From assembly GCA_036365455.1 (NCBI GenBank), contig JAWQUS010000017.1:10106001-10170000 (forward strand): a stretch of 64,000 nt of DNA, read 5' to 3'. The notes beneath the pieces are model-generated. The model was not told the origin of the DNA. It saw nothing but the letters and a program-made list of their open reading frames with translations, and made no database searches. Positions 52,478-63,222 of this stretch are shown here, in pieces (position 1 is the first letter of the stretch; each line of letters opens with the position of its first letter). The position numbers were made by a program, and so were the translations under genes. Source of the stretch: Macrosoma leucophasiata. Its lineage: Eukaryota > Arthropoda > Insecta > Lepidoptera > Hedylidae.

Positions 52478-53896
52478 CGGTATATTTCCAGAAATCTGGA
52501 AATTTGCTTTAGTGTCACCCATTTACAAATCTGGAGAAAAACACGTCCCGTGTAACTACAGACCAATCTCACTGCTCTCCATATTTTCAAAGCTCTTAGA
52601 AAAGGTTGTAAACAAGAGATTGGTCTCGTATTTAGAAACTAATAACTTACTTCCTAGTAGACAGTACGGATTCAGAACTGGTAAATCTACCGAAGATGCA
52701 GTGTTGTGCTTGGTTGAGAAAGTCACTAAAGCATTAGATTCAAATAAATGCTGCGTTGGTGTCTTTCTTGATCTTGCTAGAGCATTTGATACGGTCTCGA
52801 TACCTATTCTTCTGCGGAAATTGGAACTCTTCGGTATAAGAGGTGTGGCCAACGATTGGTTCAGTAGCTATCTTACATGCCGACGTCAAAGTGTTAAAGT
52901 GGGTTCGGCTCTGAGTGAAGAACTTCCGATTGAATTTGGAGTACCGCAGGGGAGTATTTTGGGACCAAAGCTCTTTTTAATCTATATGAGTGGCATTTTA
53001 GACCTTTCACTCGAAGCATCTGAAGTTATTTCCTACGCAGATGACACAGCTATTTTGTTTTTTGGGGATACATGGGAAAATGCTTACAGAATGGCAGAAA
53101 AAGGCATGAACACTGTAATGAAATGGTTAGATAAGAACCTTTTAAAATTAAATGTGACTAAAACTCAATACATTGCTTTTCATAAACCAAACCACCTGTA
53201 TCAAAAACGATTACCTTGCACAGTTGTAAAAATATTAATGCAACATTCACCTGCAAATGCAATAATCTTACTCGCACAGACAGCTTAAAATATTTGGGTA
53301 TCGTTCTAGATGAAAATCTTACATTTAAAAAGTACTTAGCATATTTAACAAGTAGAATCCGTAAAATGATTTATATAATGAAATGTCTACGACACTCGGT
53401 TGATAAGAATACACTGATTCTTGTCTACAAAGCTATATGCCAATCTGCGCTCAGTTATTGCATTACGGTATGGGGCGGGGCTCCTAAGACCACCATGATA
53501 GGTCTAGAAAGAGCGCAGAGAGCTATTTTAAAAGTAATGTTACGGAAGCCAATTAGACATAACACTGACGATCTATATAAGGAATGTAATGTTTTACGAG
53601 TTCGACAATTATATATCTTGAGAGCTTGCTTGGCAACTCATAGTATCACAATAACTTCTTCTCTTTATGAGCAACTCACTTCCCGCCGAGTGTTCAGAGT
53701 TCCAATTCCTTCAGTACGAACTACATTTGCAAAACGACTGCCTTATTATTTACTTCCACAGGTCTATAATAAAGTATGCTCAAATATACCGACACTGTTT
53801 AAACTACGTACAAAAAATGCCAAAAAAGTGATAGAATCATGGTTAATTCAACAAGATTATGCAGAATCAGAGAAATTGATAACATTTTACTCATAA
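52478..53896 (+). pseudogene. LINE ORF2 C-terminal part, one frameshift
   Basis: The first frame (to 53215) carries GIFPEIWKFALVSPIYKSG, NYRPISLL, VFLDLARAFDTV, GVPQGSILGP and the catalytic YADD (53033-53044), followed by WLDKNLLKLN. A one-base indel near 53210 moves the reading to a second frame, LKYLGIVLDENL, WGGAPKTTM, RAQRAILKVM and the end at 53896 (SEKLITFYS). The same motifs in the same order occur in the 17.6-20.6 kb protein, roughly half identical by eye. Endonuclease and the first RT block are missing because of 5' truncation. Apart from that indel the reading is clean, so the copy is fairly young. Confidence 0.9.
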
Positions 53897-54345
53897 ATAA
53901 GTATTCATATAAAGACTTCTACACACACACACACATACATACACATACACCCAAGCACACTCAATCATCACTCATTCACACTCGAACACTCATGCACACT
54001 ACACTCAAACACTCATTCACACTCTCACATTGGATCGTCCATCGATCATCCCAATATCGATTCATGATGTATTCTAAGGTTTTTGCCAGCTTCATTACTC
54101 ATGCTCATTTTTTTATCTTATTAATTTAATTTAAATTGTAATGTACTTAACTATTTTTATTTATTATTTTTTTTTCTCACATTACCGAACCGTTGTCTTG
54201 TTTTTATTTTAATAGAAATATGTATGGAAATATTTAAGGACCACTGCGATACAAGCCTAGCTTAGTGCAGGGTCCATTGTAAATGTTTACGCTTATATAA
54301 GAACAATGTTTAATATAGAATAAATAAATAAAAATAAATAAATAA
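52478..54345 (+). mobile_element. 5'-truncated LINE related to the one at 17-22 kb
   Basis: Starts inside the RT domain, ends with a 440-bp 3' UTR that has a CA-rich tract (ACACACACACACATACATAC, ACTCATTCACACTC repeats) and an AATAAATAAATA tail. The relative at 17023-21960 has the same order of protein, CA/GT tract and A-rich end. Confidence 0.8.
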
Positions 54346-54369
54346 ACTTACCCTAGACTACTAAGACAG

Positions 54370-54672
54370 TTTTTTTATGTTATGAAAGTGGCAAACAAGC
54401 ATGCAGCTCACATTAATGTTAAGTGATGACTGCAGCCTATAGACACCCACACAAAGACGGTCAAAATGCAGATGCGTTACCACTCCTGACGCCTAAGGTG
54501 TGGTGATAATGTACGGCCCTGTTATTGCCTCTGTGCCGGGAATAACAGGACCATACATTATCACCTGACCGGAACACGATAGTGCTGAACACTACCATTT
54601 AGCGGCAAGCATATTAGGTAATGCGGTGGTGCCTCCGCCCGCGAGTTCCGTCACTGGAGCTCTACCACCAGT
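54370..54672 (-). repeat. SINE C, full copy with inverted duplication
   Basis: T run, GAAAGTGGCAAACAAGCATG to GGAGCTCTACCACCAGT. Between GCCTAAGGTG and the usual TGCCTCTGTGCCGG it has gained a 25-base inverted copy of the neighbouring block; see 54502-54565. Confidence 0.88.
54502..54565. repeat. Hairpin: 25-bp arms, 14-nt spacer, inside SINE C
   Basis: GGTGATAATGTACGGCCCTG plus TTATT (54502-54526) is inverted at 54541-54565 with two mismatches. Other SINE C copies carry only the right-hand block (ATTACAGGGCCGTACATTAC). Confidence 0.88.
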
Positions 54673-55871
54673 AAAAGTAGATATGTGTTAAAAGTTTACT
54701 TACTATACAACATCCGATCAATAGGATTACCATATTTTGGTAAAAAAAACCACAGGCAAATAGCATTAATACCTTGTATGTATGTGGCACATCATTTCTC
54801 TCTGCCTAGCTCTTTGAGTACTCAAATGATTGCTGTATCATAAGATTAAGTCGACATGTAACAAGAATATCAAATTGTCTGTGAAATCTTGTTGATCCAT
54901 TGTTCCTATTATCGCTTGGAAACGTTATTGTTACGTCAAATCCTCTGTCACGAGAAGCCATTGGTTTGGAAAGAAATGCGTGATGTATTAGAATTTATAT
55001 TTTCCTTACGTGTTGTTTTTACGTGAGATGAGACCTGAATGAAACGTATGTACACCTAATCATAATGTTTAATGTCTAGGTGGTTTATGAGATTATAAAA
55101 CCATGTACACTGGTAGACACACATACCTAAAGGAATATTAATATTTATGCTACCGTCGTTGTCAATAAACTGCCAGCCCTGAAAAAATTGTGGCATTACA
55201 TTAGGTCTTCATTTAATTTTCACAGTTACGAATGTGACACAGTAGTTTATTTTAACACATAAGAATTTAAACTTATGTCATCTCGTAGGATAATTGCGAG
55301 ATATTCGTGATCGATAGGTCACGCTAATCGAGGAGCTAATGAATTTGGCAGATCAGATTTTAAAATATCCTACCATGAAAAGAAGATAACGGAACTTGAA
55401 GGTAAAACAACATCTAACTGACATTTTGCTGGAACAACAATCCGTCCGCGACCGCGGCTCATGCAACCGAGCCGAGAGGTCGGAATAATAGTAAAAAAGT
55501 GTTTTAAGCAATATCCAAATTGCGTCACGACCCGATTTGGAAATCAGTGAAATTATGAGTGTGCCAAAAATGTAATGGTGATGATATCTGCTAAACTGCT
55601 CCAATTTACTTACACGATAAATACTGTTGCACTGTGTGTACTACCTTAGCTTACCCCCCAACCTGGTGATCAAGCCCAGAATTTCAGCAAAACAGTAGTG
55701 TGCAATCATTATAATACTTACCTATCGAAGTAGCTTAGTAGAGCTGCGGTATTTCTTGTGTATTGTAAAAGGCGATGAAAATAAGTAAAAAGTTAAAGGA
55801 ATTTAGGTGAACCAGTGTGGGTCCCATAGCGGTCGATTGTAGCAGCGATGTTGATATCGTCTTTTCCGACC
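54673..55871. other. Unmarked DNA
   Basis: The 83-residue minus frame at 55353-55604 has no motif. GC-rich GACCGCGGCTCATGCAACCG near 55447 stands out in an AT-rich context, unexplained. Confidence 0.35.
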
Positions 55872-56231
55872 TCAGAATGTCCTAATACTTAAATATCTTA
55901 TGTGCAAAGGCGACTGCAAACATTTGCGGATGAGCTGCCACCTAAGCGAGCGATGGGCCAAAGAATAAAATGCGGATAAGAATTGCTCCCCTGGGATGCA
56001 CGTCAGAGCAATGAGCAGTGTGTACATTCCGAGTAAATACTTTTGTAAGCAATTCTCCAGGTCCCGTATGAAAGCATTATCTAAAGAAAGCTGCTGGCGT
56101 GCAGCTGTTGCGAGTAGAACTGTGGATGTAAATTTGTTGATGATGTTTTCCAACCAATCGATAAAGGTTTTCGATAGTATTACGTTACATAAATAAGTCT
56201 TTTTAGAACTAACAACGTATTTTTTATCTTT
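55872..56231 (-). CDS. Unrecognised open frame, exon-like
   Basis: The frame is open for about 119 codons on the minus strand and ends at a stop at 55872. It reads with ordinary amino-acid composition: SKTFIDWLENIINKF, TAARQQLSLDNAFIRDLENC, GMYTLLIALTCIPGEQFLSA and HRSLRWQLIRKCLQS. It has no early ATG (the first Met is internal), so if real it is an internal or last exon. A possible acceptor is TTGTTAG near 56209, without a strong pyrimidine tract. It lies downstream, on the same strand, of the THAP exon at 57621-57797 and could belong to that gene or to an unknown transposon. I do not recognise the family. Chance cannot be excluded. Confidence 0.25.
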   Translation of the reverse strand, partial: KDKKYVVSSKKTYLCNVILSKTFIDWLENIINKFTSTVLLATAARQQLSLDNAFIRDLENCLQKYLLGMYTLLIALTCIPGEQFLSAFYSLAHRSLRWQLIRKCLQSPLHIRYLSIRTF

Positions 56232-56926
56232 TTATCACACCAAAAATATTTTATAGCTGGCAAACTTCGTATTGCTTTAAAAAATAATAAGACTAAGATA
56301 AAAAAATACACTACAGGTTTAAAAATTGCCTATCCTGTCCAGTTTTGGTAATAATTCAATGATATTTATTAAAAATGAATTGTGTACGTCATAATGGCGG
56401 GCTTTGACATTTGAATTTATGAAATTATTGATTTTATTTAACGAATTGGGAATTTGAAAATAAAAAAAATGTATTGATTTTTTTTATGTTTTATAAAATT
56501 TCGTTATTAATTATATTGATGAGTCATGCGAAAAACTGAAAAAATATTTTTTTCATTAAATTATCAGCAATTAAAAGTTGATAAAATTTAAATAAAAATC
56601 ACGTGACTATGAACGCGTCACTATTGGTTAATTGTGACGTCATAATGTTATAGCTGTTCAAGAATAGCACAGCGTTTACGGCAATAGCCTACATGTGACT
56701 TGACAATAATATCGAAATTGCTAAAAAAATTGTTAGTTGATTCCGTGTAGGTATGTGTGACAGAGGATTTATAAAGGCAAGGTCTGATAATATTCTTGAT
56801 GTTGATATACTTATGACACAGACCAATCAGACTTTTATGACAACCAATTTTTTGACAAATGTTCGGTTCAATTCTGCTTCAGTTCGAAAGTAAGTAAGTA
56901 AGTTTAATCTATACATCTATACAAAT
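56232..56926. other. AT-rich DNA with repeat fragment
   Basis: GCTGGCAAACTTCGTATTGC at 56259 matches the left end of the repeat at 35990. Nothing else. Confidence 0.35.
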
Positions 56927-57094
56927 AAATGAAAATGGAGTGTCTGTTTGTAATATTAAAATAACCGCTTTTTACTAAACGCATATGTATGCATACACGG
57001 TACATATACCAAATGAAAATGGAGTGTCTGTTTGTAATATTAAAATAACCGCTTTTTACTAAACGCATATGTATGCATACACGGTACATATACC
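56927..57094 (+). repeat. 84-bp perfect tandem duplication
   Basis: AAATGAAAATGGAGTGTCTG to GGTACATATACC occurs twice (56927-57010, 57011-57094) without differences. Frames reading through it repeat the same peptide and are artefacts. Confidence 0.9.
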
Positions 57095-57109
57095 AAAACA
57101 GCATTTTTT

Positions 57110-57590
57110 TACAATTTTTTGTCTGTCTGTCTGTCTGCCTGTTTGGCGAGGCTAATCTATGGAACGGCTGGACCGATTTTGACCATCTTCACTGGCAGAT
57201 AGCTGATGCAATAAGGAGTAACTTAGGCTACTTTTATCTCCATACATCCATACATACCTACATACATACCTACATACAAATAAGTAGAATTGGAGTGTAT
57301 CCAACTTTGACGGGACTCCCACGGGTAGGTAGCTGATGTAATATAAGGAGTTACTTTGGCTACTCTTATCTCCATACAACCATACATACATACATACCTA
57401 CATACAAATAAATAGAATTTGAGTGTCTCCGATTTTGACGGGACTTTCACTGGCAGATAGCTGATGTAATAAGGAGTAACTTAGCCTACTTTTATACTAG
57501 CGTAGCGGCCACGACTTCATCCGGGTAAATACTGAACAATCATATTTTTTCTCCCGTGGACGAAGTCGCGGGCACAGCTAGTAAGTAATA
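57110..57590 (+). repeat. Repeat G copy with internal tandem units
   Basis: GTCTGTCTGTCTGTCTGCCT and ACGGCTGGACCGATTTTGAC open it; units of about 130 bases (GGCAGATAGCTGATG, AAGGAGTAACTTAG, CATACATACCTACATACAAA, AGAATTGGAGTGT, TTTTGACGGGACT) repeat two and a half times; ACGAAGTCGCGGGCACAGCT closes it. It lies in the presumed intron of the THAP gene. Confidence 0.7.
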
Positions 57591-57620
57591 AAAATAATGT
57601 TATGAAATATTCGGACTTAC

Positions 57621-57797
57621 ATCGAAATGATCTTCACAACAAAAAAAAAATGATTTTGTTTTTGGATTATCACGGTGCACTGCTTGAAACCATTTATTTC
57701 GACGTTTTTCATCTTGGGGAACATTTAAAAACATTTGTTTTGTAGTATTCGTACATAATGGTACAAAACAAGAACGATAACTTTTAAGATTCGACAT
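57621..57797 (-). CDS. THAP-domain protein, first coding exon
   Basis: Exactly 59 codons from ATG (57797) to a GTAAGT splice donor (57620-57615). The peptide has the C2-CH zinc-finger spacing of THAP domains: CFVPLC (C-x4-C), then FLNVPQDEKRRNKWFQAV with the conserved Pro and Trp, and FCCEDHFD (C-x2-H followed by Phe). The remaining part of the domain (normally closing with AVPTIF or similar) would be in the next exon, which I did not find. THAP domains bind DNA in cellular regulators and in P-type transposases, so either a host gene or a domesticated or mobile transposase is possible. Reading past the donor gives a stop after eight codons. It is the only convincing host-style exon in the window. 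Confidence 0.75.
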
Positions 57798-58255
57798 TTT
57801 CAATATAAATTTGTGTTTTTATATCAATGTCAACAGAATTAATTAGATCAAAACACTGTACGTATTGTCTCTGTATCAATTGCTATGAGTGGAAACTAAC
57901 ATTATGAGCTGTCGGCGTGTCTTCGGTACTGGATTCAAAAATTATTTTTATTTTGATATAACTTATGAATGATTGCAAAAAAAAAATAGTTTTGTTATAA
58001 AACTTAGGTATATACATATAATCTTTCTATTTATCGCCAAAAATTTTTTTTTCAATAACCCAATAATCAAAAAATAAGAATTTTGCGGATACATGTTCTC
58101 GACTCAGAACAATTATTTTTTTATCATCTTTAATTGAAAATAGGTTTCGATCGAGTCTACCGTAGATCTGTGGCAGAAAATATGACATGTAATGTCTGTG
58201 CTTAGGTTTATAATGGCGGATGTGTAAAATTGAATATTAACATCGTGCATTTTTA
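57798..58255. other. Upstream region of the THAP exon
   Basis: AT-rich. TATAAAAACAC lies on the minus strand about 25 bases before the ATG, too close for a classical TATA box unless the leader is very short. Confidence 0.3.
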
Positions 58256-58350
58256 TTAGTGGTTAAGAACCACCACCAAAGCCACCAACGCCACCACCAC
58301 CACCACTACCAATACCACAATACTACCAATACCATCAACACCACTTACGC
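58256..58350 (+). repeat. (CCA)n-rich minisatellite
   Basis: CCACCACCAAAGCCACCAAC, then CCACCACCACCACCACTACC and ACTACCAATACCATCAACAC. The Val-rich minus frame here is a repeat artefact. Confidence 0.85.
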
Positions 58351-58389
58351 CACCAATTTTGTTATTTCTTGTATTTAATTTAGTAGTTA

Positions 58390-58560
58390 CAGCGGTAACA
58401 GAAATACATATTTGTGAAAATGGTAGTTTTCTAGCTATCACTGTTTATGAGATACAGCCTGGTGACAGACAGACGGACGGTCGGACAGACAGACAGACAG
58501 CGGAGGATCAGTAATCCGTAGGGTCCGTTTTTACCTTTTAGGTTTCAGGAAATACGAATA
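58390..58560 (+). repeat. Repeat H copy
   Basis: GGTAGTTTTCTAGCTATCAC, CAGCCTGGTGACAGACAGAC, CGGAGGATCAGTAATCCGTA and GGGTCCGTTTTTACC. Confidence 0.65.
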
Positions 58561-60429
58561 CGATTCTTTAAATTGACATAACTTTTATTATTTCTGAACC
58601 GATTCACATGAAACAAACACTAAATATTAAGTGAAACTTACCATAATATATTAGTCTAAACCGCAGATCGAATACGCCGTTTCTGAAATTAGCGTGTGCA
58701 AACACACAGACAAACAGACATTTTTCCGGGATAAAAAGTACCCAGTGTTGTGCGCCAAAGGTTAAAGTATAATCATCCAAGTTTCATTGTAATCGGACCG
58801 GTAGTTTTTATGTGATGCTTGGACAAACAGACAGACAGACAGACAAAAATTTTTCTAATCACATATTTGGGTTCGGTATCGATCTAGTAACATCCCCTGG
58901 TATTTATTTTTCCAATATTTTTAATGTACAGAATTTACACTTCTACAGTTTTATTATAAGTATAGATTTGGAATAGACAGTGTACCAGCAACACCTTTTA
59001 ATATGTTTGCATATAAACAGTTTTATATGGTTTTTTTTTATAAAATATGAAACGTGTTTCTGACCATCATTAGGCATATAATTTATATGTCTGCTCGAGA
59101 CATATTTTAGACAAATAAAAGAGAAAAATAGTACCTATTTTACAAGTTTTGCTTTAAAACCATCTATCACATTTAAATCTAAAGCAAATCAATAATGACT
59201 GAATCGGGTTAATTATACACAATATCTAAATAAACATCGTAACCAAGTATTCAATTAAAACATTTTTGCACACCTGTAAATCAAATTCATACATAAATTC
59301 TTATTAACTTATACTAAACGCACATCCTTAGAAACAGTGTGCCAAATAAAGAGAAAGAATTGGTGCATAATTAGAACAAGATGAATGTGAGAAGTTTCCT
59401 AGTCATTATTCAACGTAGAACAGCACACTCCCTGCGGCATGAGAAATTCGCTGCTTTATTACAGGTGCTCAGCTAATATATATGTATGTTTGTAAAGTAT
59501 GGAAGTTTTGCTTTTTATTGCCAATTTCTGGAGTGGTTGGTTGCTTCGAGCGAGCGATGAGGGCTCTTAGCGTACTCAGTGACGTCAGTATGTGCGCGAC
59601 TTTAGTACTTAGCGTTTACTGACGCTGATGCGTGAAACTCTTCAGGTTATGTGCCTGTTGCTGTGTTTGGCATGTTGGTATAAAATGTATCTGAGAAATG
59701 ATAGAATTTTTAAAAGTGGAAGTGTGTTGTTGTGTTTTAACATGTTTCGGTTTATGGGAATACGATTTTTTTGTCGATTAAATTTACTCAATGGAGTAAA
59801 AAGGTTTCGAGTTTTACTTGGATATAAACTGAACAAATTTCGCAAGGCTAATAATCAATGATAAACTCGTAAGCCCTGTGATTTTTGGTATCTATTGATG
59901 AGATTCATAATAGTAAAAAATGGAATCAGGTTCGAGTATTGTTGCTTTCGTAAACCTCCTACTCTTCATGATTTTCACACGTAATTTAAACCGTTGTATA
60001 ACCGTTGAATAATTTTTCATACACCAACAAAATAAATTACATTAACCGAATAACCATAAACCCTAACAGCAAACAAACTGTATACAGTTAAATGACATTC
60101 CTCTTTTACATGGCAGCTGAATCCCATAGAAACAAGGAGCTGGTAAACATTAACAGCTACACTATTCACAATTTACCTCTATTTTCCGTAGTTGGTCGCC
60201 AGTTTGAAAGTTATTTCGTAACTTCCAGTTCGGAGCACAATGACATAAGGGAGCTTTGAAGTCACTTCCGTTTTCTGCGTAACTGTTATTAGACAGACGC
60301 TTCGCGATATTTCCGTGGTGTATAAGGAGAAGTTTGGCATTTTGGAAATTATAACGTTGCTCGCTTTGAGCCGCGTTCCCATCGATGAATACTTCATGAT
60401 AGTGGTACTATGGTTGATATATTTTAGCT
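58561..60429. other. AT-rich DNA, no accepted gene
   Basis: 58570-58860 has loose repeat G/H traits (GAACCGATTCACATGAAA, CAGACAGACAGACAGAC). A short frame from the ATG at 59381 reads NVRSFLVIIQRRTAHSLRHE ... LLQ and meets a GT at 59466; it is too short to call. Frames at 59628-59861 lie on both strands and are not accepted. Confidence 0.35.
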
Positions 60430-60432
60430 TTA

Positions 60433-60576
60433 CCCCCTTATTCATAAACGTATTTTAGCTAAAGTGTTGCTAGTCTCTCCTTTGTCTTTTTCTATCCTGC
60501 ATATTTGACAATGCAACTGACAAAGAAAGCAGTCTATAGCTAAAACGTATCTAATGTACGTTTATGAATAAGGTGG
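60433..60576. mobile_element. 144-bp MITE with TTA duplication
   Basis: Left CCCCCTTATTCATAAACGTA and right TACGTTTATGAATAAGGTGG are inverted over 20 bases with one mismatch; TTA flanks both sides (60430-60432, 60577-60579). A 3-bp TWA duplication is typical of PIF/Harbinger elements. Confidence 0.75.
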
Positions 60577-61169
60577 TTAATCTTTAGTGAAACTGCTTAG
60601 ATAATTAGGGTTAATCGGAAATATCAGCATGCAATTCACACTAAAGTGATATCATTTTCATTTTCGACTGAAAATCTGTAAATCCCCAACAGTCAAGAAA
60701 ACGACTGATATGCACCAATTTGAACAGTCGAGACATTTTTTATGAAATCTCAAATTAATAAATACAATTTCCTACCTGGTCAAGATTTTCCTACTAATGT
60801 TTTAATTGGGTACTTCTGCCGAACACCTTGTTAGCTAGGTACATAGTTTATATCGATCATAGCTCATTTATTTATTTGTCACACCAACAAAGCGATCACT
60901 GGTACATGTTTATAAGACACACATAAAAAAAAAAAACAATTCATGTTAAGTGACACCTCAGTTACAGGTGTATGCAAAAAGAAATATACAAATGTGAAAA
61001 ATCTATCGGAGTTGAGCCAAGTTTGTGTCATCTGGCCCGGTAAGCATATCACCGGGCCAGTTAAAACTTTTTTCCCATGTGGCCCGGTGGTGGGTCAGAT
61101 GGGATACAGCCGAAGTTTAAAAAAAAGTTCAAAAAGATATGAACTTTTGGTAAAATATGCGTAATTACT
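60577..61169. other. Unmarked DNA with a small GC hairpin
   Basis: CTGGCCCGGT (61032-61041), 9-nt loop, ACCGGGCCAG (61051-61060). The 73-residue frame across it has no motif. Confidence 0.4.
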
Positions 61170-61332
61170 CACTGTTCCAAGCCTGTATTATGGGTGCGGT
61201 TGTACACACACAACACGTACACGCGACGTCGACTCAAATGTCTGTACCATACAAATGTTGGTCGCGGTGTGAAGATCAAACCCGAGACCCTCAGATTAAG
61301 CGGTCATGAGATATCACTAAGCCAACTGGATC
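61170..61332 (-). repeat. SINE B copy
   Basis: Plus-strand text TTATGGGTGCGGTTGTACAC, CCATACAAATGTTGGTCGCG and AAGATCAAACCCGAGACCC (decayed B box), ending ACTAAGCCAACTGGATC. Confidence 0.7.
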
Positions 61333-61809
61333 ATAATCGCATTTGAATGTATGTAGTACAAGGCTCTATGCGTAGCACTCCATGATCCCATTAGAATATA
61401 GTAAATACTCCCAAAGTTAAGACATCAGCCTTACTTACACGTTATTTATTAGAGAACAACACAATTGACCCCAAATCCCATGTTTCAATACAATACTCCA
61501 AGACGTCTGTAAGGATTATTCCACACAATATAGATTCAATAGCATAGATTAGTTTCTGGCCACGTTATTGCTATGCCGGATTCATAACAAATCAACTCAG
61601 AATTATGGCTTGATTACAACGGCTGAGTACTACTAGTTCGAGTCGGCGGAGATACGTTCTTGGTTAATGTAAACAGGGAGACTTCACGTACGTCTGGCTC
61701 ACTTGGCTATGCTTGACCGATTGGTTCTGAAACTGAGAGTTGAACTTGGATCAGAATTTCCGTGAATATTAGCCATATTTTTGCCATTTAATGACAAATA
61801 TTACCTCTT
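61333..61809. other. Unmarked DNA
   Basis: No accepted frame or shared repeat. Confidence 0.35.
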
Positions 61810-61990
61810 TTTAGGGTTTCGTAGTAAACAAGGAACCCTTATAGTTTCGCCATATCCGTCTGTCTGTCCGTCCGCGGTTTAGCGCAAAAACGATTGATAC
61901 TAGAGACTTGAAATTTGGCACAAGTATACACCTTAATCACGCCGATAAAGTGGTAGAATAAAAACATGAGATTTTAATTTAGGATACCTC
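61810..61990 (+). repeat. Repeat H copy
   Basis: TTTAGGGTTTCGTAGTAAAC, GGAACCCTTATAGTTTCGCC, ATATCCGTCTGTCTGTCCGT and GAAATTTGGCACAAGTATAC. Confidence 0.65.
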
Positions 61991-62036
61991 CCCTACTTGT
62001 AACGAGCGGATAGATACCAAGAATTTGATCCACGGC

Positions 62037-62540
62037 ACAAGAATTCGATCCACGGCACCCTCTGCACAGCTGCAAAATCCCACCTTCGCACCTTTAGAGT
62101 CTCAAGACTTTTCTACGGTCCACCGAACCTGTGGATTGCACGCACACCTGTAGAGGCCAAAAAATATCTATGGGCTGCCAAGTGTCCTCCTCCTTCAGGT
62201 TTTGTACCACCCTCGGAGTCCCTGCCTCCTGGTCACCTGCAGTGGCCAATGTGGAAATCGCTTCATCTTCTGCGAACCCAAGTTGGTCGCTGCAGGGAAA
62301 ATCTAGTTAAGTGGGGTTTCTCAGCTAATACGATGTGCGACTGTGGAGAATCCGTTCAGACGATGGCTCATCTGATGGTTTGCTCTCCGTGTCCCACTAG
62401 CTGCTCCACAAGCGACCTATGCGAGGCTACGGATAATGCGGTGGCCATTGCCAAGTTTTGGGTCAAGATTCTTTAAAACTTAATACATTTCGCTTTGAAG
62501 TCGTTGACACGAAGAAGAAGAAGAAGTAGCAATAAATTGT
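62037..62540 (+). pseudogene. C-terminal part of a LINE ORF2 with (GAA)n tail
   Basis: One frame reads from about 62040 to the stop at 62476: HLRTFRVSRLFYGPPNLWIA, EAKKYLWAAKC, PPGHLQWPMWKSLHLLRTQV, GRCRENLVKWGF, the cysteine motif MCDCGESVQTMAHLMVC, CPTSCSTSDL and a final ATDNAVAIAKFWVKIL. From family knowledge this W..L..LR...GR...NL.KWG...CDCG..QTM.H....C order closes ORF2 of a group of non-LTR elements. No reverse transcriptase remains (5' truncation). A 14-base direct repeat (GAATT(C/T)GATCCACGGCAC) lies at its start. The 3' end is GACACGAAGAAGAAGAAG. Confidence 0.7.
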
Positions 62541-63222
62541 TTGAAATCATTTGCGAGACCAATTGTCGTACATAATCTTAGTTAAAATATTTTTTGCTTA
62601 ACTAATCTTCCGAGAGAGTATTGAAAATGAAAAATAAATTGTTTTCTCCATGTTGTTTGCTTTTCTAGTTATATATCAGCAAATAAATTTTAGTTCTGTG
62701 GTAACGGGTTTCTGCTAGACTTTGTAATATATGCTATACCTCAATGGAATGTGTATGAAAATGAACCTGCGTATTAAAATACATAGGTAAACGTAACTCT
62801 GCAGTGGTCCGGAATGCTGTTATATAGAACATACAAAAGCTTTATCATTGGAAGTTGGTACACTCCTGCAAGTAATAAGTGTTGTTACCGACAAGTACCG
62901 ACAAATAAACTTGGCACATGTCCGAAACGATGCAACGTCGTGCGGTCCGACGCCACTTGAACGCGATTGTACACATCTCGCGATGCATGGTCGTATCGTC
63001 ACTCGCTTGAATAGTGGTGGCTTATGTTTGTTACATAAAGTTGTTCATCGATATTGAACATACTATCGATAAGCAAAGCGAATATTTTTTTTTGTTTGAT
63101 TACGCTAATAACAAATACCACTTTAAATGCCGAAATTTTAATACTACTCTTTATCTCGCTATTATTATCGCAATGTTACTGAAACAAAAATGGTGATATA
63201 TCAGAATGAAAAACAATAAAAT
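62541..63222. other. Unmarked DNA
   Basis: Opposed 60-69 residue frames at 62820-63057 overlap each other and have no motif; the local GC rise (GTCGTGCGGTCCGACGCCAC) is unexplained. Confidence 0.35.

Noticed and set aside
56904..57450. Overlapping frames with repeated peptides (VCRYVCMYG types)
   Set aside because: They read through the 84-bp duplication and CATACATAC-rich tandem units.
58256..58441. Val-rich minus frame
   Set aside because: Translation of the CCA minisatellite.
59381..59466. Possible first exon (reads RRTAHSLRHEKFAALLQ before a GT)
   Set aside because: Too short, weak donor context, no recognised family; noted only as something an RNA-seq check could settle.
59628..59861. 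77-residue plus and 67-residue minus frames
   Set aside because: Opposite frames over the same AT-rich DNA, without motifs.
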